Shown: positions 40,701 through 55,700, counted from the first letter of the stretch. The stretch: DNA of 64,000 nucleotides from Atherinomorus stipes (GCA_023101725.1 JALJCO010003968.1:930001-994000); one strand, 5' to 3'. Translations and numbers: made by a program. Notes: generated by a model from the letters alone, not told the origin.

Positions 40701-43700
40701 TGCTACGTGATTGTGTGACATCATCGCCGTGTAACGCAGTTTAACCAAAACACCGGCGCCACACGTGACAGAAACAGAAAGGAGTCACCCCGGCTTTGTT
40801 TTTACGCCGGGTCACGCGGGAAGTGGCGGATTTTTCAATGAATCAGCTGATTGCTGTGTATTAGCTCCACCTCTTTGGTCCGGATCGGTTAGATCAGTAC
40901 CCCTACCGAAGGGTGCCAAAAAAGTAGGCCGGATCGGGTCGGATATAAGGGTACCCGTCCCAGTTTTTATCTGTGGAGACGCAAAAAAACGTGGACCGAT
41001 CCGGCCCGACCCGACCCAGACCCGCTGGTGGAAACGGGGCTTAAAATTGCCTATCAGCAAGTGACAGTGGCCAATTTCACATCCCTAGCTTGCATCCAAG
41101 AAATCTCTCCAAGCAACCGAATGAGTTTCCTTCCTTGTTGATTGAGTAGCTGCAGCCGGAGCCACTACAAACCACGCCCCCCACAAACCACGCCCACCGC
41201 TAGAGTGAATGGAACCTAACCCTAACCCTTACCCTCCCCTAACCCTAATGACCACCCGCCCACATCAGTACAAACCACGCCCATTTTCATTGCAAACCAC
41301 GCCCATTTTCATGACACGCCTCTGGGTCTGTGGCTGCAGTTGGGTAAACTTGTGTTGATTTACTAACCCGTCGCTTGGCTGGTGATGTAAGGGTTTGTTG
41401 CTTCCTCAGTTGTTAGCTTTCAACGACGTTTCCTCAACACTGCCACAGTGTTCTGGCACTGAAATTACCGAGCGTGTCCGAGCCTGGTTCAAGCACTGGC
41501 ATGTGAACGCAACACAAGAATCAACGATCCCGGGCCAGGCACAGGACCCAGCACGCCATGTAAAAAGCCCCTAAGAAGGGTTTCTAAACTAAAGTGTTTT
41601 TCAACAAGTAGTACCAGGGTCAATACAGGTAAACAAAAACAACCATAGAGAACCTCAGTGACCATCATGTTATGTTTGGATAAAAGTTTGCAGCTGGTAA
41701 CACACCAGTCATTTCTCCTGTATCACTGATTTATTTATCTTTTTTAATCACAGGTCAATCTGCACCGATGGAGAGGAGTTTAATACAATAATTTGTTTTT
41801 TACTTGTGCCGTGTAAGATAAATCTGTTGAAATCAACAGTCAAATTTGTACTTAGGAGAGATTTTGGATATTTTTCCCCACTTTTTGTAAGAGTGAGAGT
41901 TTCTGAATTCAGTGTGAAAAGGTTGTTTCTGTCTAGATACTTTGTGATATTGTTGTTGAATTTAGGTGAAATACTTGTTGCAAGTTTCTATTATGATTGA
42001 AAATCCAATGCAAGATGAACAAAGACTCAGTTCATGTTAAAGCTAGTTTTTCAAATTCAAATTGGCTTCTGTTTTTCTGTTTTGCAAACATGATCCATCT
42101 CTCTGAAGCAGCTTTTTTTTTTTTTAAATATCATGTATGCATGATAAGCATTTGTCACTAGTGCAAATATATGGAGTTACTGAGATGATAAACTGAGATG
42201 ATAAGTGAACATTTGATTGTCTAATCTTTAAAACAAAGGCTTTTAGGTCTTATATCGATAAGTAAAGCAACTGCATTTCTCACTTCTTATATGTTATAAT
42301 GAATATGGGTAAATCGGGACAGTTAAGGTTAATCATGTTTATCTTTACATGTGTTTACTTCTGTTGCTAAAAATCATCATTGAGCTCATCATAGGGCAGC
42401 ATGAGATTAAAAAGAAAAGGTTCTGTGTGGATGACACCACTTTCTGGGGGTGCGGCTCACTACTTCAACTATGTCTGCAGTGAAACAAGATGGGTGGGTA
42501 AAATGAGTGTTTTTAGGTGAACAGTGTTAGTGTTCTAGAAATTAGAAAACTGGTGAATAGTTTGTAATTGTAATATTTTTTGTTAAGGGGTGTTATGCTG
42601 ATTCATAATTTAAAAAAAAACATCCATCTGAGTCTTACCTCTTTAAAAAAATGCTATTTATCTGCTGTCCCACTTTAGCAATATGCTATGCTATTGCTAA
42701 AGTGGGGCAGTGTGTTATTGACAAACTGGGACAATCATTTGACTCATTCTACAGGTGGAAATAAGTTCTCTTTTTATTTATCCCTCATAATTTTTCTGTC
42801 TAGCTAGCTAGCTAGATACATGAATTTACTTAAATTGCATAAAGCAAGCTTGCTACAATGAAAATGATGACTGTGATGCTTTGCCAGTCTATGCTAGCTA
42901 GCCATGGCCCCTTGCCCCACCACCCCACATGTTTTGCATACTCTTTAAATTGATATAAAACAAAAACTACAATGGCCACCTCACACAGTTTGCTGTTTGT
43001 TTTTTAATAGCTCCCGTGGAGTACAAAAACATTTTGCTTTTGTTCTCCAGCCTTTTTTTTTTTTTTTTTTTGCCTTTGTTCATTTATCGTCCAAATGGAC
43101 TTTATGCGCAGCTCCAGTACTTCCTGACTTTAATACTGCACCTTTGTTTCCAGTCTTTCATGATTGGATGAACTGATTAATCCAGGTGTGTCTGACCATT
43201 TGCTGAGTTTTATATTCATCAGAAATGAATTGTTGTTTTTATTGTTGTGTATACATTTAAATGGAATGTTGCCAGTGTCCCAGTTTGTCAGTATAGTGTC
43301 CCACTTTACCAATAGTGCCTGGAAATTTTGTTTTTTGGGTCAGTGTGTTTTTGGTGAAGGGTCATCCATGCAGGCTTTAATATTTCTTTGTTATTTCTTG
43401 TACATAATATAGTAGATATCTTAAGCTATTTAGAATGGTATCATATGGGCTAAGATGTGTGGTTCATAATCAGAAATTACCTTGAGTTTACATTTTCAGA
43501 AAGTGTCCCAGTTTACCCATATTCACCCTACTTAATTTGAACACATGCTACTAAAGATTAATATGATGCCATTTCAGTGACAAAACAATTAAATGTTTAC
43601 GATTGTCATTTTAACAACATCCTAAAACATCTCTGAGTAACTGTGGCCAAATACAACTTCATTTGATTAAACATCAGATTATTGGATAGTTCACTATGTA

Positions 43701-46700
43701 GCAGAAGTTCCTGACAATATAGGCAAAATGAAGATGCAGTCGCCAAATTCTGCTCAATAGTTCAAGATTTACTTTAATATTGATTTAAAACACAAGTTTA
43801 CCTATAAATAATGAATGTAGGCATGCAACACTGTTATTAGATGCTGCTTTTTTTCAAATTACTTTTGCTGTTTGTTTTACACATTTGGCTCATTATTTGA
43901 GCATTTACAGTGTTTTGACTGAAGCACTGATGGCAGGGCTTAACCGGAACAACTATATGAAGCTACTGTACTCTCTGCAAGTTCTTTTTACTGAAAGAGA
44001 AGGTTGCCTGAATGGTAAAAAATCAATCTATAACCGCATGATATGCTCCAGAGAGGCAGTCTTCTAAAGAAGAAAATGATTTGCCAGCTAATGGGCTAAA
44101 ACATGCCAAACCTCCTCTGTGGTGCTCTAATGGATTTTTTCATCAAACATGCAATGCTGTTTGTCTGTGTCTAGATCCACTGATTATGGCAGCACCTACA
44201 CCAAACTCAATGACAAAGTGGGTTCAAGGACAGTTTTAAGTTACCTGTATGTCTGCCCTACCAACAAACAGAAGGTCAGCATTTCTCTGTGGCTTTTATC
44301 TCTGTCTCTTCTTATACAAGCTCAGTCCAAACATCAAATTATATTTTCTTAAAATGACTGCTAAATCAAGGTAACTCTCTCTCTCTTTCTCTTCTAATGC
44401 TATATCCTTTGCTTGGGTCACTACTTTAGATAATGGTGCTTAGTGACCCAGAGGTGGAGAGCGCTGTTCTCATCAGCTCAGATGAAGGGGCGAGTTTTGA
44501 GAAGTATCCCATTAATTTCAACATCCTGAGCCTCCTCTTCCACCCTGCACAGGAGAACTGGATACTGGCCTACAGTCATGACAACAAGGTAGCTTTTATA
44601 GTGAATCTGCAATGAAGATTTAAGACAACAAGTGATGCAGAATTCATTAGCATTTCAGTTTGCCGTGATTCTGCTGTGCAGATGACGATCGCTGTGTTGC
44701 TCATTAAAAATATCATCAAGATGTGTGTAATTTTGTCTTGCAGCTGTACAGTTCAATGGACTTTGGAAGGAAGTGGCAGTTCGTCCATGACAACGTGATG
44801 CCAGGCAGATTCTACTGGTACGATTATGAAGACCCTATTTTTTGTTATCTGTGGTTTACAGTGATTGATTATAATTTGCATAATGACAATGCCTATGCAA
44901 GAATCCACTGACCTCTTGTCAAACACAGATCTACCCCATTGGCAGTCAAACGTTAAACTAATTAAATCCATGTCACGTAGATTTGAAATAGTATTGTGCT
45001 TCTTTTTCTGTTGCACAAACACAACATGCTGTTTTTGTTGTCGTTGTCATTTAGTAATCTCGACCGTGCCGCACAAGGCAGTGAATATTGATGTGAGCCT
45101 GTTTACAGTTTGTCATGGTATGTGTCCAGCAAAGTGGGGAGGTTTTTTTTAGCTGGTAAGGGAAGGACATTGGTTGGAGGACATCTTCACAACATGCGTG
45201 AACAGTCAGATCCTCCATAAATTAGAGGAGCACAGCAGGTATAACAGCAAGCGAAACGATGCATTATTTGTGCTCCTGAATGTTATTTCTTCATGCGCAT
45301 TTTTGTCTAAAAAGTTATTTTTCAAAATGCTGTTGCAATTTCATAAAAATACACATTACAAGGATTTATGTTTATAGGAACAGGGTATGTTTTGTCACCC
45401 CCCCTCCTCCATTTTGTTGCCTTTTTTGATGCTTTGGTGAATTGAGATTAATTGCAGCTGGTGGAACAGATTCTACACAGTCTCATTTACAGGAGATAAA
45501 ATCATGAAGTGTTTATTTTTCTATATAACAGAGATGTCCATCTACAGCAGCTATGCTCAAACTAGGCTGCTCTCTTTTCTTCTAATTCTGATTTATCCTT
45601 TTCTTACCCGCAATCCTATTTCTTCTCACCTCTATCTTCTTCTGCTCCTTCCATTCCTTCAAGGGCGGTAATGGGGCTAGACAGGGAATCTGATGTGGTC
45701 CACATCGAGACACGCATCGCAAAAGGCCGTGAGTGCTGCACTTCAGTTCGCTGCTGTAGCAAGACCCACAGGACCCCTTGCCTCTCATTTAGAGCGAGGT
45801 CACGGGCAAGATGAGACCTGTTCTGCTGCTCAGATTGGTCCCTGAAGTCTAGTAAAGCAGAATAGGTGTCTTCTGGTAAAAACGAAGAGTTTTAGTGGGC
45901 TGATGGATGTTTTCTCTTCTTAATCTATCCCCAGTGTTTCATGGAAAAACCTCAACTCCCCCCCCATTCTAAACAGTTGTGCATATTCTGTCAAACCAAT
46001 TATAAGGGCTTCCTGCTTGGAAAAATCTGCATGCTGTCCTGTGGGGAGAGGATCCGAATCAGTCTTTGCATACAAACTCTTCTTCTCTTAAAGCAATAAT
46101 ATCTTGAACTTTTTGTTTTTTATGACTCGCTGCAGGAGCTTTAACTGTGTAGCCCTGATCAGAATTCTTAGCACAGCTGAATTTTAAGTATACATTTTAG
46201 AAGGTCTTTAAAAATAGATGCAAGCTAATTAATTTCCTGTGATCACAATATGTATAAAAGACTCAATTTATTTATTTACCTTGTTCATTCATATATTTTT
46301 CTGTTATTAATACTTGAGCATTAAACAGAACACTTGAAACTGGATGAAAAAAATTCTTCAAAATCATTTAATTTGATAGCAGTGAAATACTTGGTATGGG
46401 GTTATAAAAGCTTATGACTAATTGCAGTTCAAATACAAATCATTGGTAAAAAAAAAAAAAAAAAAATCAGAGAAATGTTGTGTAAACTCTTTTAAGAACT
46501 TGTATTTTACATTAGTTGATCAAAAAATGTTGGGCTTTCTTTCATTAATCTAATTATGTTAATTTGTTCACTGCTTGTTCTCCTTTCTATGAGCTTTGAC
46601 TCTTAGAATGTCTGAAATAACTTATATTCTGCTATAAAATGGACTAATAGAGAGCTCACCATTTTAAAAGATATTCAAATATGTACACTATAAAAAGAGT

Positions 46701-49668
46701 GAAAATATACATAGTATATAGTAGCCTACTTCTTCACTAGAATCAAATCCTGTGATTTGAAGTAGCCTACCTTTGTGGATCCAGTCAACTTGAAAATTAG
46801 ACTTTGTCCTTTTGGATTAACTTAATTAATTAGCTTGTTACCAGTTTCAGCAATTAATTCAAGTTGCTTTTTTAGGGGCATTCTGATTTTCTATATACTG
46901 TACAGTATATTTAAAGTATCCTGCAATGTAAAGTTGGTAAATAACTCAGCAAAAAGAAAGAAAAAGAATCATAATGCAGAAGGCAAAAATGGCAAAAGAT
47001 CAAAAACCTGCAACAGCTTCATACACATGAAAGCAACTCTACATTTGAAAGAAATTTCAAATGTTTAATTATTTTATTTTTAAAAGACTTGATTAGTACC
47101 TTTATTATGTATTTAAGAAGTAGGCTATAATATGTCTTGCACACTACTTGAATTTATCTGTTTCTTTTTTTCCTCCTTTGAACTGCAACCATAGAACAAA
47201 TACATGTTTTATACATGAAAAAACTTTTAGTTTCACAGTTAATAATTAACATGCAGCAATGATGGGAATGACAGTGTTAAAAATGAACAGTGTAACAACA
47301 TTATTTTTCAATAACAGGTAATCTAATTACTTCTTCCATTGTTACAATACTCCTACTGCCAACAGTGCAGTGTGTTATGATTATTAAGCAACTGAAACTG
47401 TCTTCATCTGACTGGGGGTTAGGGGCAAAAACACTGCAATAATAATAATTGGCTAAGGAACTGGAATATGTCATTGTAAGCCAAACACAGGCCGACTTGG
47501 GAAAGTGTGCAAACCCAAACACATGCAGATTCACACACACACCACACCACACACACACTCACACACAACCTACTGTACCAAAACATATGCAGCCGTGAAA
47601 GCACAGACATTACTTTTCCCTACTGAGGTAAGAGGAAGGACTGTCATGTGAAATGTGCATTATGCGTGTCAACAAAATGTTAATTACAAAAGAAGAAAAC
47701 GTAATGAAATAGTTACTTTCCTTGGTAACCAGTTACTTTTATTAAGCTGTTACTCGGCTAACTCTGTCATTTTTGTTAAGAAGTAATAAAGACTTTTTTT
47801 TTCTTTTATAAAGTAAGATGGCCAACACTGGTGAACAGAGCAGGATCAAAACAACAATTACAGATTAATTATCCAATTCTTTGTGTGAAAAAAACATCTG
47901 TAATATGCTAAAATACCTAAAAGATGCAAACTGCATATTGACCTGCTGCGTTAAATTGAGCAACAGTCACATTATTAATGGTGCAGACAAAAAAAAAACT
48001 GAAGTGTGTACAAAAATAGTTTTCGGTGATAAGTTCACTACAAAATAGTCCTCTACATACAATTCCCTGAGTAGTTAGTATGGTTTTATGAGCGTATGTG
48101 CGATTTCAGACCTTTTTTTTTTTCTTGTTTCTTCTTCTTCTTCAGTTTTAGCTGTTGTTGTTAATATTCTCTGTCAAATCTTCTCTAAAATCAAAACTTT
48201 TTCAGTGAAAAAGCTTTAATACTTTAAATAAATGTGCCAGTACCTTTGACATATATTTTTGGCTTGTATTAATGCCATATTTGCAGCTCTCAGACATTGC
48301 TGTATTTGAAAATCTCCTTTCTTTAAGTATTAAAGTTGGTCATATTTATTATTTTGTCTTAACAAGTAAAGACAGGTGCCAAATATCGCTCCCAATTTTA
48401 TTTGCATAGGCTATCTGTTGCATTTAACGCATTATTTTAGACCTTCATATTTAGTTGCTAGTAATTGCTGAAGCTTCCTTTTGGAAATTTTTAAATCAAA
48501 ATATTGAACTGATCGATCTACATGTGTTTCTGGAGATATATGGAAATCTGTTCTTACAGTTCAGCGGCAGCAACAATTCTGCACATGGCTGTATTCGATG
48601 TAAATCTCACTCTGTTTGGATCTGAAAAGTACATACAAAGCTACATTAGTGGTGGAACATTTACACAAGCTTTGAAATAGTTTTAGATTGAATTTAACAT
48701 ATAGATACTGTACAGCAGCTCCAGTGCATACAAAGCAGTGTTAGAAGGCGGATAGTTGTAATTTACTTCTGATTGATTTCCTTTTGCTTCTTTCCAGGTG
48801 CTCAGTATGTGAAGTGCAGAGCCCAAAGATGCACAGAGGGCAACAGACAGTATCTCTTCCCTGGACATGTAGACACCAACTCACTAGTTGTGCAGGATGA
48901 ATATGTTTTCACACAGGTTTGCAAGGAATAGGATTACTTCTTGATTAAAGTAAACCAGTTGCCATGTTTTCATTTAAATGCTGTGAACTTTGATTTTCTG
49001 TTCTTTTTTCTTTTGTTTTTTTGCTATTTTCACATTTAGCTATGTTGGACATCAAACTCATGCTTTTCCATCAAAACCCACATAATGGCTTCTCCCAACA
49101 CACCTGTTCCCCTCTCACCAGATGTTTTTGATTGTGTTTTGTCTCATTCACTACAAGGCATGCTTAGTGTTTGAGTATCCGTGTAGATATAGTTCACAGC
49201 GAACAAGATGTTTGCTCGCTATAGACAGGTTGCTGTCCTTATTACCATTCACTCTGACTTTGACTCCAATTAGACAACTGCAGTCAGGGTCATTATCAGA
49301 AATTTAATTTTCAAATGCCCTCCACTGTCATTGATTTCCATCCACTGCTAAGTAATTTTCTGTTGGTCAGACTTGATGCGTTTGGCCATCCTTGTTTGAC
49401 TCCAGCAAAGTTTCATGGAAGTAAAAATCAAATGAGATAAGTTTTTCGCTGGCTGCACATTTCACTGAGTAAATAACCCTAAATGTTTGCTATTCATTTT
49501 TAATTGAGTTATCCATGGATTTTATCTTTTGAAATGGTATGATGTTGCAGCAGCAATATTCAGCAGTGACCCAGTTTCACTTTCCACACACTTAATCTAC
49601 AGTCTTGATTAGAATAGTTGTGATTCAAGAATGAAAATGTTTTTGAAAGAAATTATATATATATACAT

Positions 49669-49721
<53 letters not shown>

Positions 49722-52700
49722 CCCAATGGTGATTTTAATAATGCCTAAATTGTATTTTGCTGAGATGAGATTGTCCGTCGAGGCAGAGATGAGGGAGATG
49801 CTGGGGAATATAACTGGACACAGAGAGAAGTGTCTGAGCGCAGCTGTGGTGGCACAGATGACTTTCTTGTGACTTTCATTGCTTGGGGCAGTTGGATTTA
49901 ACTTGACAAAGAGTAATGAGGTTATCGATTGGGCTACAACGAAATAAGCAGTCTTCAACACCTCCAAAGTCTCTTGGGAGAGAAGGAACAGCCAAGTGCA
50001 ACATCCTCAAAAATGTGGCCTGGGAAAATGCAGCTCATTGATTTTCGATAGATTATTCCATTAGAGCCCTAATGTAGTGTGTTGGGGGACAAACACCATC
50101 CTTCTAGTTGATTAGAAAATAAGCAATCAAGTACTGTTGCCCCTCGTGTAAGTGCATGAGATAGTGGTAGTGCATTAAGATCTGCAAGATGCGCTGTAGA
50201 TAAAGCCAACACAATTTTCAATGCCTCTTGGCTTAGGCTAATTAAGGTAGTGATATTAATTTCTGTAGTGCTTGTAATTTCATTCAGCTTTCAACACCTT
50301 TGAAACAGTACAACTGCGAGTGTTTTATCAAACCAGTCATGCGTTGTGAATTCATTTGTCTCCTTCAGGAGATGTTTTAGCTTCTTACCCTCATTTCACA
50401 ACACAGCTACATCCCAGATAATAGCTAATTCTCATCCATTGCTGGATGAGAGAGGTATAGGCACTGCTCATCTATTATGTCATATTTGAGAAAAAAAAGA
50501 AAATGTTTGGAAATTTTCCCAGCAACAAATCATTTTGACTCTGGCTAGAATACTGTTGCTTTCATGAGTTGGCATGCACTAAACAATAAACCCCACCATA
50601 TGAATTGTGTGTCCAACTGGTGCATGCCAAATTTGTCAGTTTGCTTCAGGGCAGTTGTCTCTGGTTCACAATCATAACTGGTATGCAAATTGTTTTTTGT
50701 GAGCGTAAATAAAGCTCAACAAACACAATCGCACAAACTTGCTTAGAGTCCTCCTCTAGGAGTTAGTAAATTCCCCCCAAAAACCTAGCTTTCCTCCTTA
50801 TATGTATACTTTTTTGCAAAGGAAAACCTGTCATGGTCACAAAATGGCTTTGGTATGACTGTATCTTATCTTCATTGAGAAAATGTAGACCATGAATGTA
50901 CTGACTTCACTCCCCCTCCCCCACATCTCCACCTCCCTGCCCTGTCTCGGCTATCCGGTGGCCAGTCAATAGCCAGACAGAGGCAGTTCTCAAGAGGACG
51001 ATCACTTATTCAGCCTTGCATGCAAGTAGAAACTTTACAGGAGTATTGTGTTTATTTCTTATAATTTTTAACAACATTAGAGACTAAATATGCTCATCCA
51101 GTTGTTGGGGGTGTGTGGCTTTATGTCTGCAACATTGTGCACTGACAGACTACTTGGCATGAGTGCCGCAGTAATGGGACAGGACACACTTACAACAACA
51201 ACAAAAGGAAAATGCAGACTGAAGATCTCTCAGAAAACTAGAATGTCTCCAAACAAACTGAATCCACTTCTGTTGTCAGATATGTTTTGTTTGTTAAGAC
51301 TCACAGAACCTGATTTCAGGATATCACAACCAAAGTTGTTTGTTTGTTTCATTTTTAATTTCATAAGAATATTGTAATTAGAATGTTTTTGGTAAATGCA
51401 GAATAAGAATGACTTTTTTCTTTCTTTGACTTCATTGCAAAGGTTACCAAGTCAGGACGAGCAAGCTATTTTGTCTCCTACATGAGAGAATCCTTCAAGC
51501 AAATGGAATTACCAAAATATTGTCTCCCTAAGGTGAGCAACAGAAACTTAAAGTTGCATTTTCACAGGAAAAATGTTTTTCTTCCGAATCAAACAGTGTC
51601 TGCTTTTCTAGAGAGCAAACCACACAGCTGTTTTGTGAAGAAATGTCATCGGAAAACACTGCACGGTTTCTCCTGCAAGTCTCTTGTGTTCATGTGCTTG
51701 CTCCTGTCATTCTGTCTTTTTAACTGTATGACTTTATCCTACAGGACATGCATATTATCAGCACAGACGAGAAGCAGGTATTTGCTGCTGTCCAGGAGTG
51801 GAATCAGAACAACACTTACAGCCTGTATATCTCAGACTCCCCCGGGGTTTATTTCATCCTTTCATTAGAGAATCTGAGAACCAGCAGAGGACCCGCCGGT
51901 AACCTACTGGTCGACTTTTATAAGGTTTGTTGTCAGCTTTGTTCAAGGACTGCTGCTGTCTCTGCACCATTATTTTCCCCTTCAGTTTGAACACAAACAT
52001 GGAAAGCATTTGTCAGCCAGAGCTGTATCTATTTAGAGCTTTTTTTTATTATTATTTAATGTTGCATAAATTGTATTTAAACAGACTAAAATTTGTCACT
52101 GCCCTACCACTTCTATTATAATGGATTAGTTCTCAGACCTGCATGCTGTAAGACTGGTTTCACAAACATAATGCATCGTGACAGATTAATCCTCTGAATC
52201 TATAACAAGAATTTATACATATTTTTTTAACTGCATTATTGTTTGTATTTGATTTTGCTGTTCTTTTCAGGTTGAGGGGATAAATGGCATGTATCTTGCC
52301 AACAAACTGGTGGATAATCACATCAAGACTTATATTACATACAACAAGGGACAAACATGGGCCCTGCTGCCAGCTCCTGCCACCGATGTGGCTGGAAATA
52401 ACCTTCACTGCATTCTGGTGAGCTGGAGCCTTTAGGGCAAAAATGAATAGATGCTCCCATTCATGCGAAATTAAGCTTATGACATATATCATTCATCAAA
52501 TCTTTCAACCTCATCGGCTGTGCTTGGGATGTTTTTTGATTCGGAGCCACATTTACACGTAGCCAGGTTCCAGGTGCCAGCTTCCACATCAGCATGTCTT
52601 TTTTAACCTCCTAAATGGCCGAGAAGATGCCTGGCTGGAATATTCTTATTATCAGTGTAAGGCACAGAGTGTCATCGCGGTTAGTTTCAGGGGTCCTGAC

Positions 52701-55700
52701 TTTCCATTAACCTCTGTGATTTCAATTTACTACCTGTAGTCACGCTGGACTAATGAATGTTAGATTACACAGAATTGCATTATGTGGCTGTGTTGTTATT
52801 CAGCCAGAATGATAGAATATAATCCAGTCAGTATGTCCTTCAGAGACTGAAAATGTATTTCAGTTAATAGCAGGCGTCAGTCTTGCAGTGTGCTGTACAC
52901 GCGACCACTCTGCTCTTCTTTCCGAATCCCCTTCCTCCAACCTTAGTTCTTTAAAAAGCCTTATTGATGTTTTTCAGTTTGCTTCAGTCAGGGAAATGAG
53001 TGAAATGATTTGAATCAATTTTGCCAGTTTTATCAGCGCATCTTGGGGATTGTTAATTACATGCCTTGTTTGCTTTGGAATGGAACAATTCAAATGCCCT
53101 CCATGTCCTCTCAACCACTTTCTTTTTCTCTTGCAGAGGAGATGAGAGGAACAAAGTATCTTTGTTTCATAAATGGTCTCTTACAATGTTAGCACTTTTC
53201 TCTCAACGGGAAGAATAGCATGAAAGGAAAGCTAATTGCAACTGCTTTGTTTAGATGAGATACATGTTTCCTCACCTACTTGTGTGCTGTATTGTATTCT
53301 TGACAGCCATTTTGTTCGCTTCATCTTCATCTGGAGATGTCAGAGAATCCTTATACATCGGGACCCATCACCAGCAAAAAGTCTGTGCCAGGAATCATTG
53401 TTGCCACAGGTAGAGTTATGGGAATGTTGCGCATGCAGTATGAACCAGCAGGTCTTTAGATCTCCTTTGTTTTTCAGGTAAATCTTTGTTGCAGTGCAAC
53501 AGCACAAAGACTAAATAAATTGTACAGTGCCCTCTTTCTGTCATAGAAATCAAATCTGTAGATTTCAGCTCCTAAATCTCATGTTTTGGGTGAGATGATT
53601 AGGTTGCAGTAAGTCATAAGATTGTCCTCTAGTAGAAAATGAGGACACACTCATAAATAACGATTTTATCAGCTGATTGTGTATACACAGAAGATGTGTT
53701 ATGGGGCCTTCTTTGTAAATACTCACTAACTGAAATTATTCATGTTTTCGTTCTCAGGGAATATTGGAACAGAGCTGTCCTCCACCAACCTTGGGATGTT
53801 TATAACATCTGATGCAGGGAATAGCTGGAGACAGGTACGACCCATCTACTCTTTCTGCGTGTTAATCAACAATCTGCTTTAATGAGATGTGCAAACGAGT
53901 GAGTTTTTTGTTTGTTGTTTGTTTTTATTTCTCCCATGTGCACCAATGCAGATTTTTGATGAGGAGTACAACATTTGGTTTCTTGACAATGGAGGGGCTT
54001 TGCTGGCTGTGCAACATCTAACAACACCCATCCGACACCTATGGTGGGTGAAGCTTGCCCTTAGAAAAGCATGCTGGAAGTAGAAACTGTAGGTGTTGAT
54101 TTTGTAGAGGAAAATTACCTGGGTGTAATTTCATTTTGAGGGTTGGTGGTGCAGCATATGATTACATTTAATGTTTTGAAATGCTGATGGGCCAAGTTTG
54201 TGTGATTATTGTATCTGCACGGCAGCTTCAGGACTGTCATTTCCAACAGAAGAGAGTGTGTTACTGCTTTGTACTCGGTTGAATATGAAGGTTTGAGTGC
54301 TTTTATGTAAATGAGAAGTAGAACAGGATGGAAATATGAGACTCAGAATGGCCTCATAAGTCCCCCACATTGTGCTAGCTTTGTAACGCTATCTACTTTG
54401 ATGTCCCCGTGCACTACAGCCCTGTCAAAAGTGATTAAGTTCTGAGAAAGGTGATTTGAACCCCCCCCCTCAAATCTATTTCTAATGTTAGCACCTGAGT
54501 AATACCTCTCTTTCTGATGTTTTGTCACCTTCAGTAGTTTACCTGGGCTGAGGAACATTTATTTTGTTGTTCAGCCTGTTGTTGGGATAATTTATCACAT
54601 CCAGCAGAATACAGTGATTAATTTTTCAAACATAGCCGAAGCTAAATGACCTCAAAGCTTTTATCATATTTCTTTGTACACTTCTTTCCATTACTCAACC
54701 TGTGTGCTTGTGATGTTTAATGGTGTATGCAGAGGGAAAACAATATATTTATCCGTTGACTACCGGTAGATAAATATGAACGGATAGATATTCCTGCACT
54801 GACAGCTGTTGTCTTTTTTATGCAGGATCAGTCTAGATGAAGGAAAGAAATGGGATCGCCACAGTTTCTCCTTGGCCCCTCTGTATGTGGATGGAGTTTT
54901 AATGGAGCCAGAATCTGACAATCATATTATCACGTAAGCAGAGACATATGGCTACAACCCAGGAGCCTATCAGGCCTCAAGAACGAGCTCTGCTGTTGAT
55001 GTAAACAAAACAAGATCCAAAAGTTTTTCCCCAATGACTGGAAATGTCTGTCACCATATGAAAGCCACATTAAAACCACCTGACATACAATTGTCCTCAA
55101 AATTATTCATACCCTCCAATTAAAAGGCTAAATTCACAATAGTAATTCAAATAACAAGAAACTAAAGAAACTAATAAATAAAAATTTACAACATAATAAT
55201 TTAGTGAAATGAAATTTGCTTTTGGATTGTGGTTGGAAATCATATTTTTTAAAAAACAAACAAACAAAACTGTCCCAGACACATAAGAGCACCTTTCACA
55301 TGAACCTTGGACCAAAATACCTGTCAAGAGGCGTTGATGTCTTTTTGAACCGTAGAGAAAACAGCTGATTGCAGTGATTACCTCAAAGTGTTGCTCAACT
55401 AAATTTAAGCTTCGGAGCCCCATCATGCTTGTTTACTTGTTTTAATTTTTGTGTTTGTTGTTAATATTTCTTTCAAACCACGATTCAAAATCATTGTTAA
55501 GATTTTCATAGAATTTTTTTATTTTTTATTACTTTTGTCAATTTCATCTTATTTCACTGACAGCTGATTTTTTTTTCCTTCTTTCATTGGAGGGTATGAA
55601 TAATTTTCAGGATGACTGTATATTTAGTTGGTTTCCCCTGCTTGGATGTTTACTGTTCCCATGAATTATTTTCCAGTTTCTTTGGACACTTCAGTCATCG

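Larger units (their letters stand above)
34538..44174. other. intron 2
   Basis: A 9.6 kb intron. It contains a THAP-like relic (37190-37385), a TTAA-flanked GC-rich element (40550-41044), telomere-like and ACCACGCCC repeats (41160-41325), a GC-rich tract at 38430-38600 of unknown class and a TAGC run at 42801-42815. The remainder shows no gene. Confidence 0.6.

Noticed and set aside
40765..41064. Open frames of 82-99 codons on both strands
   Set aside because: They fall inside a GC-rich inverted-repeat element and have no recognisable domain.
41214..41250. Considered as a true telomere
   Set aside because: Only a few imperfect units, and unique intron sequence continues on both sides.
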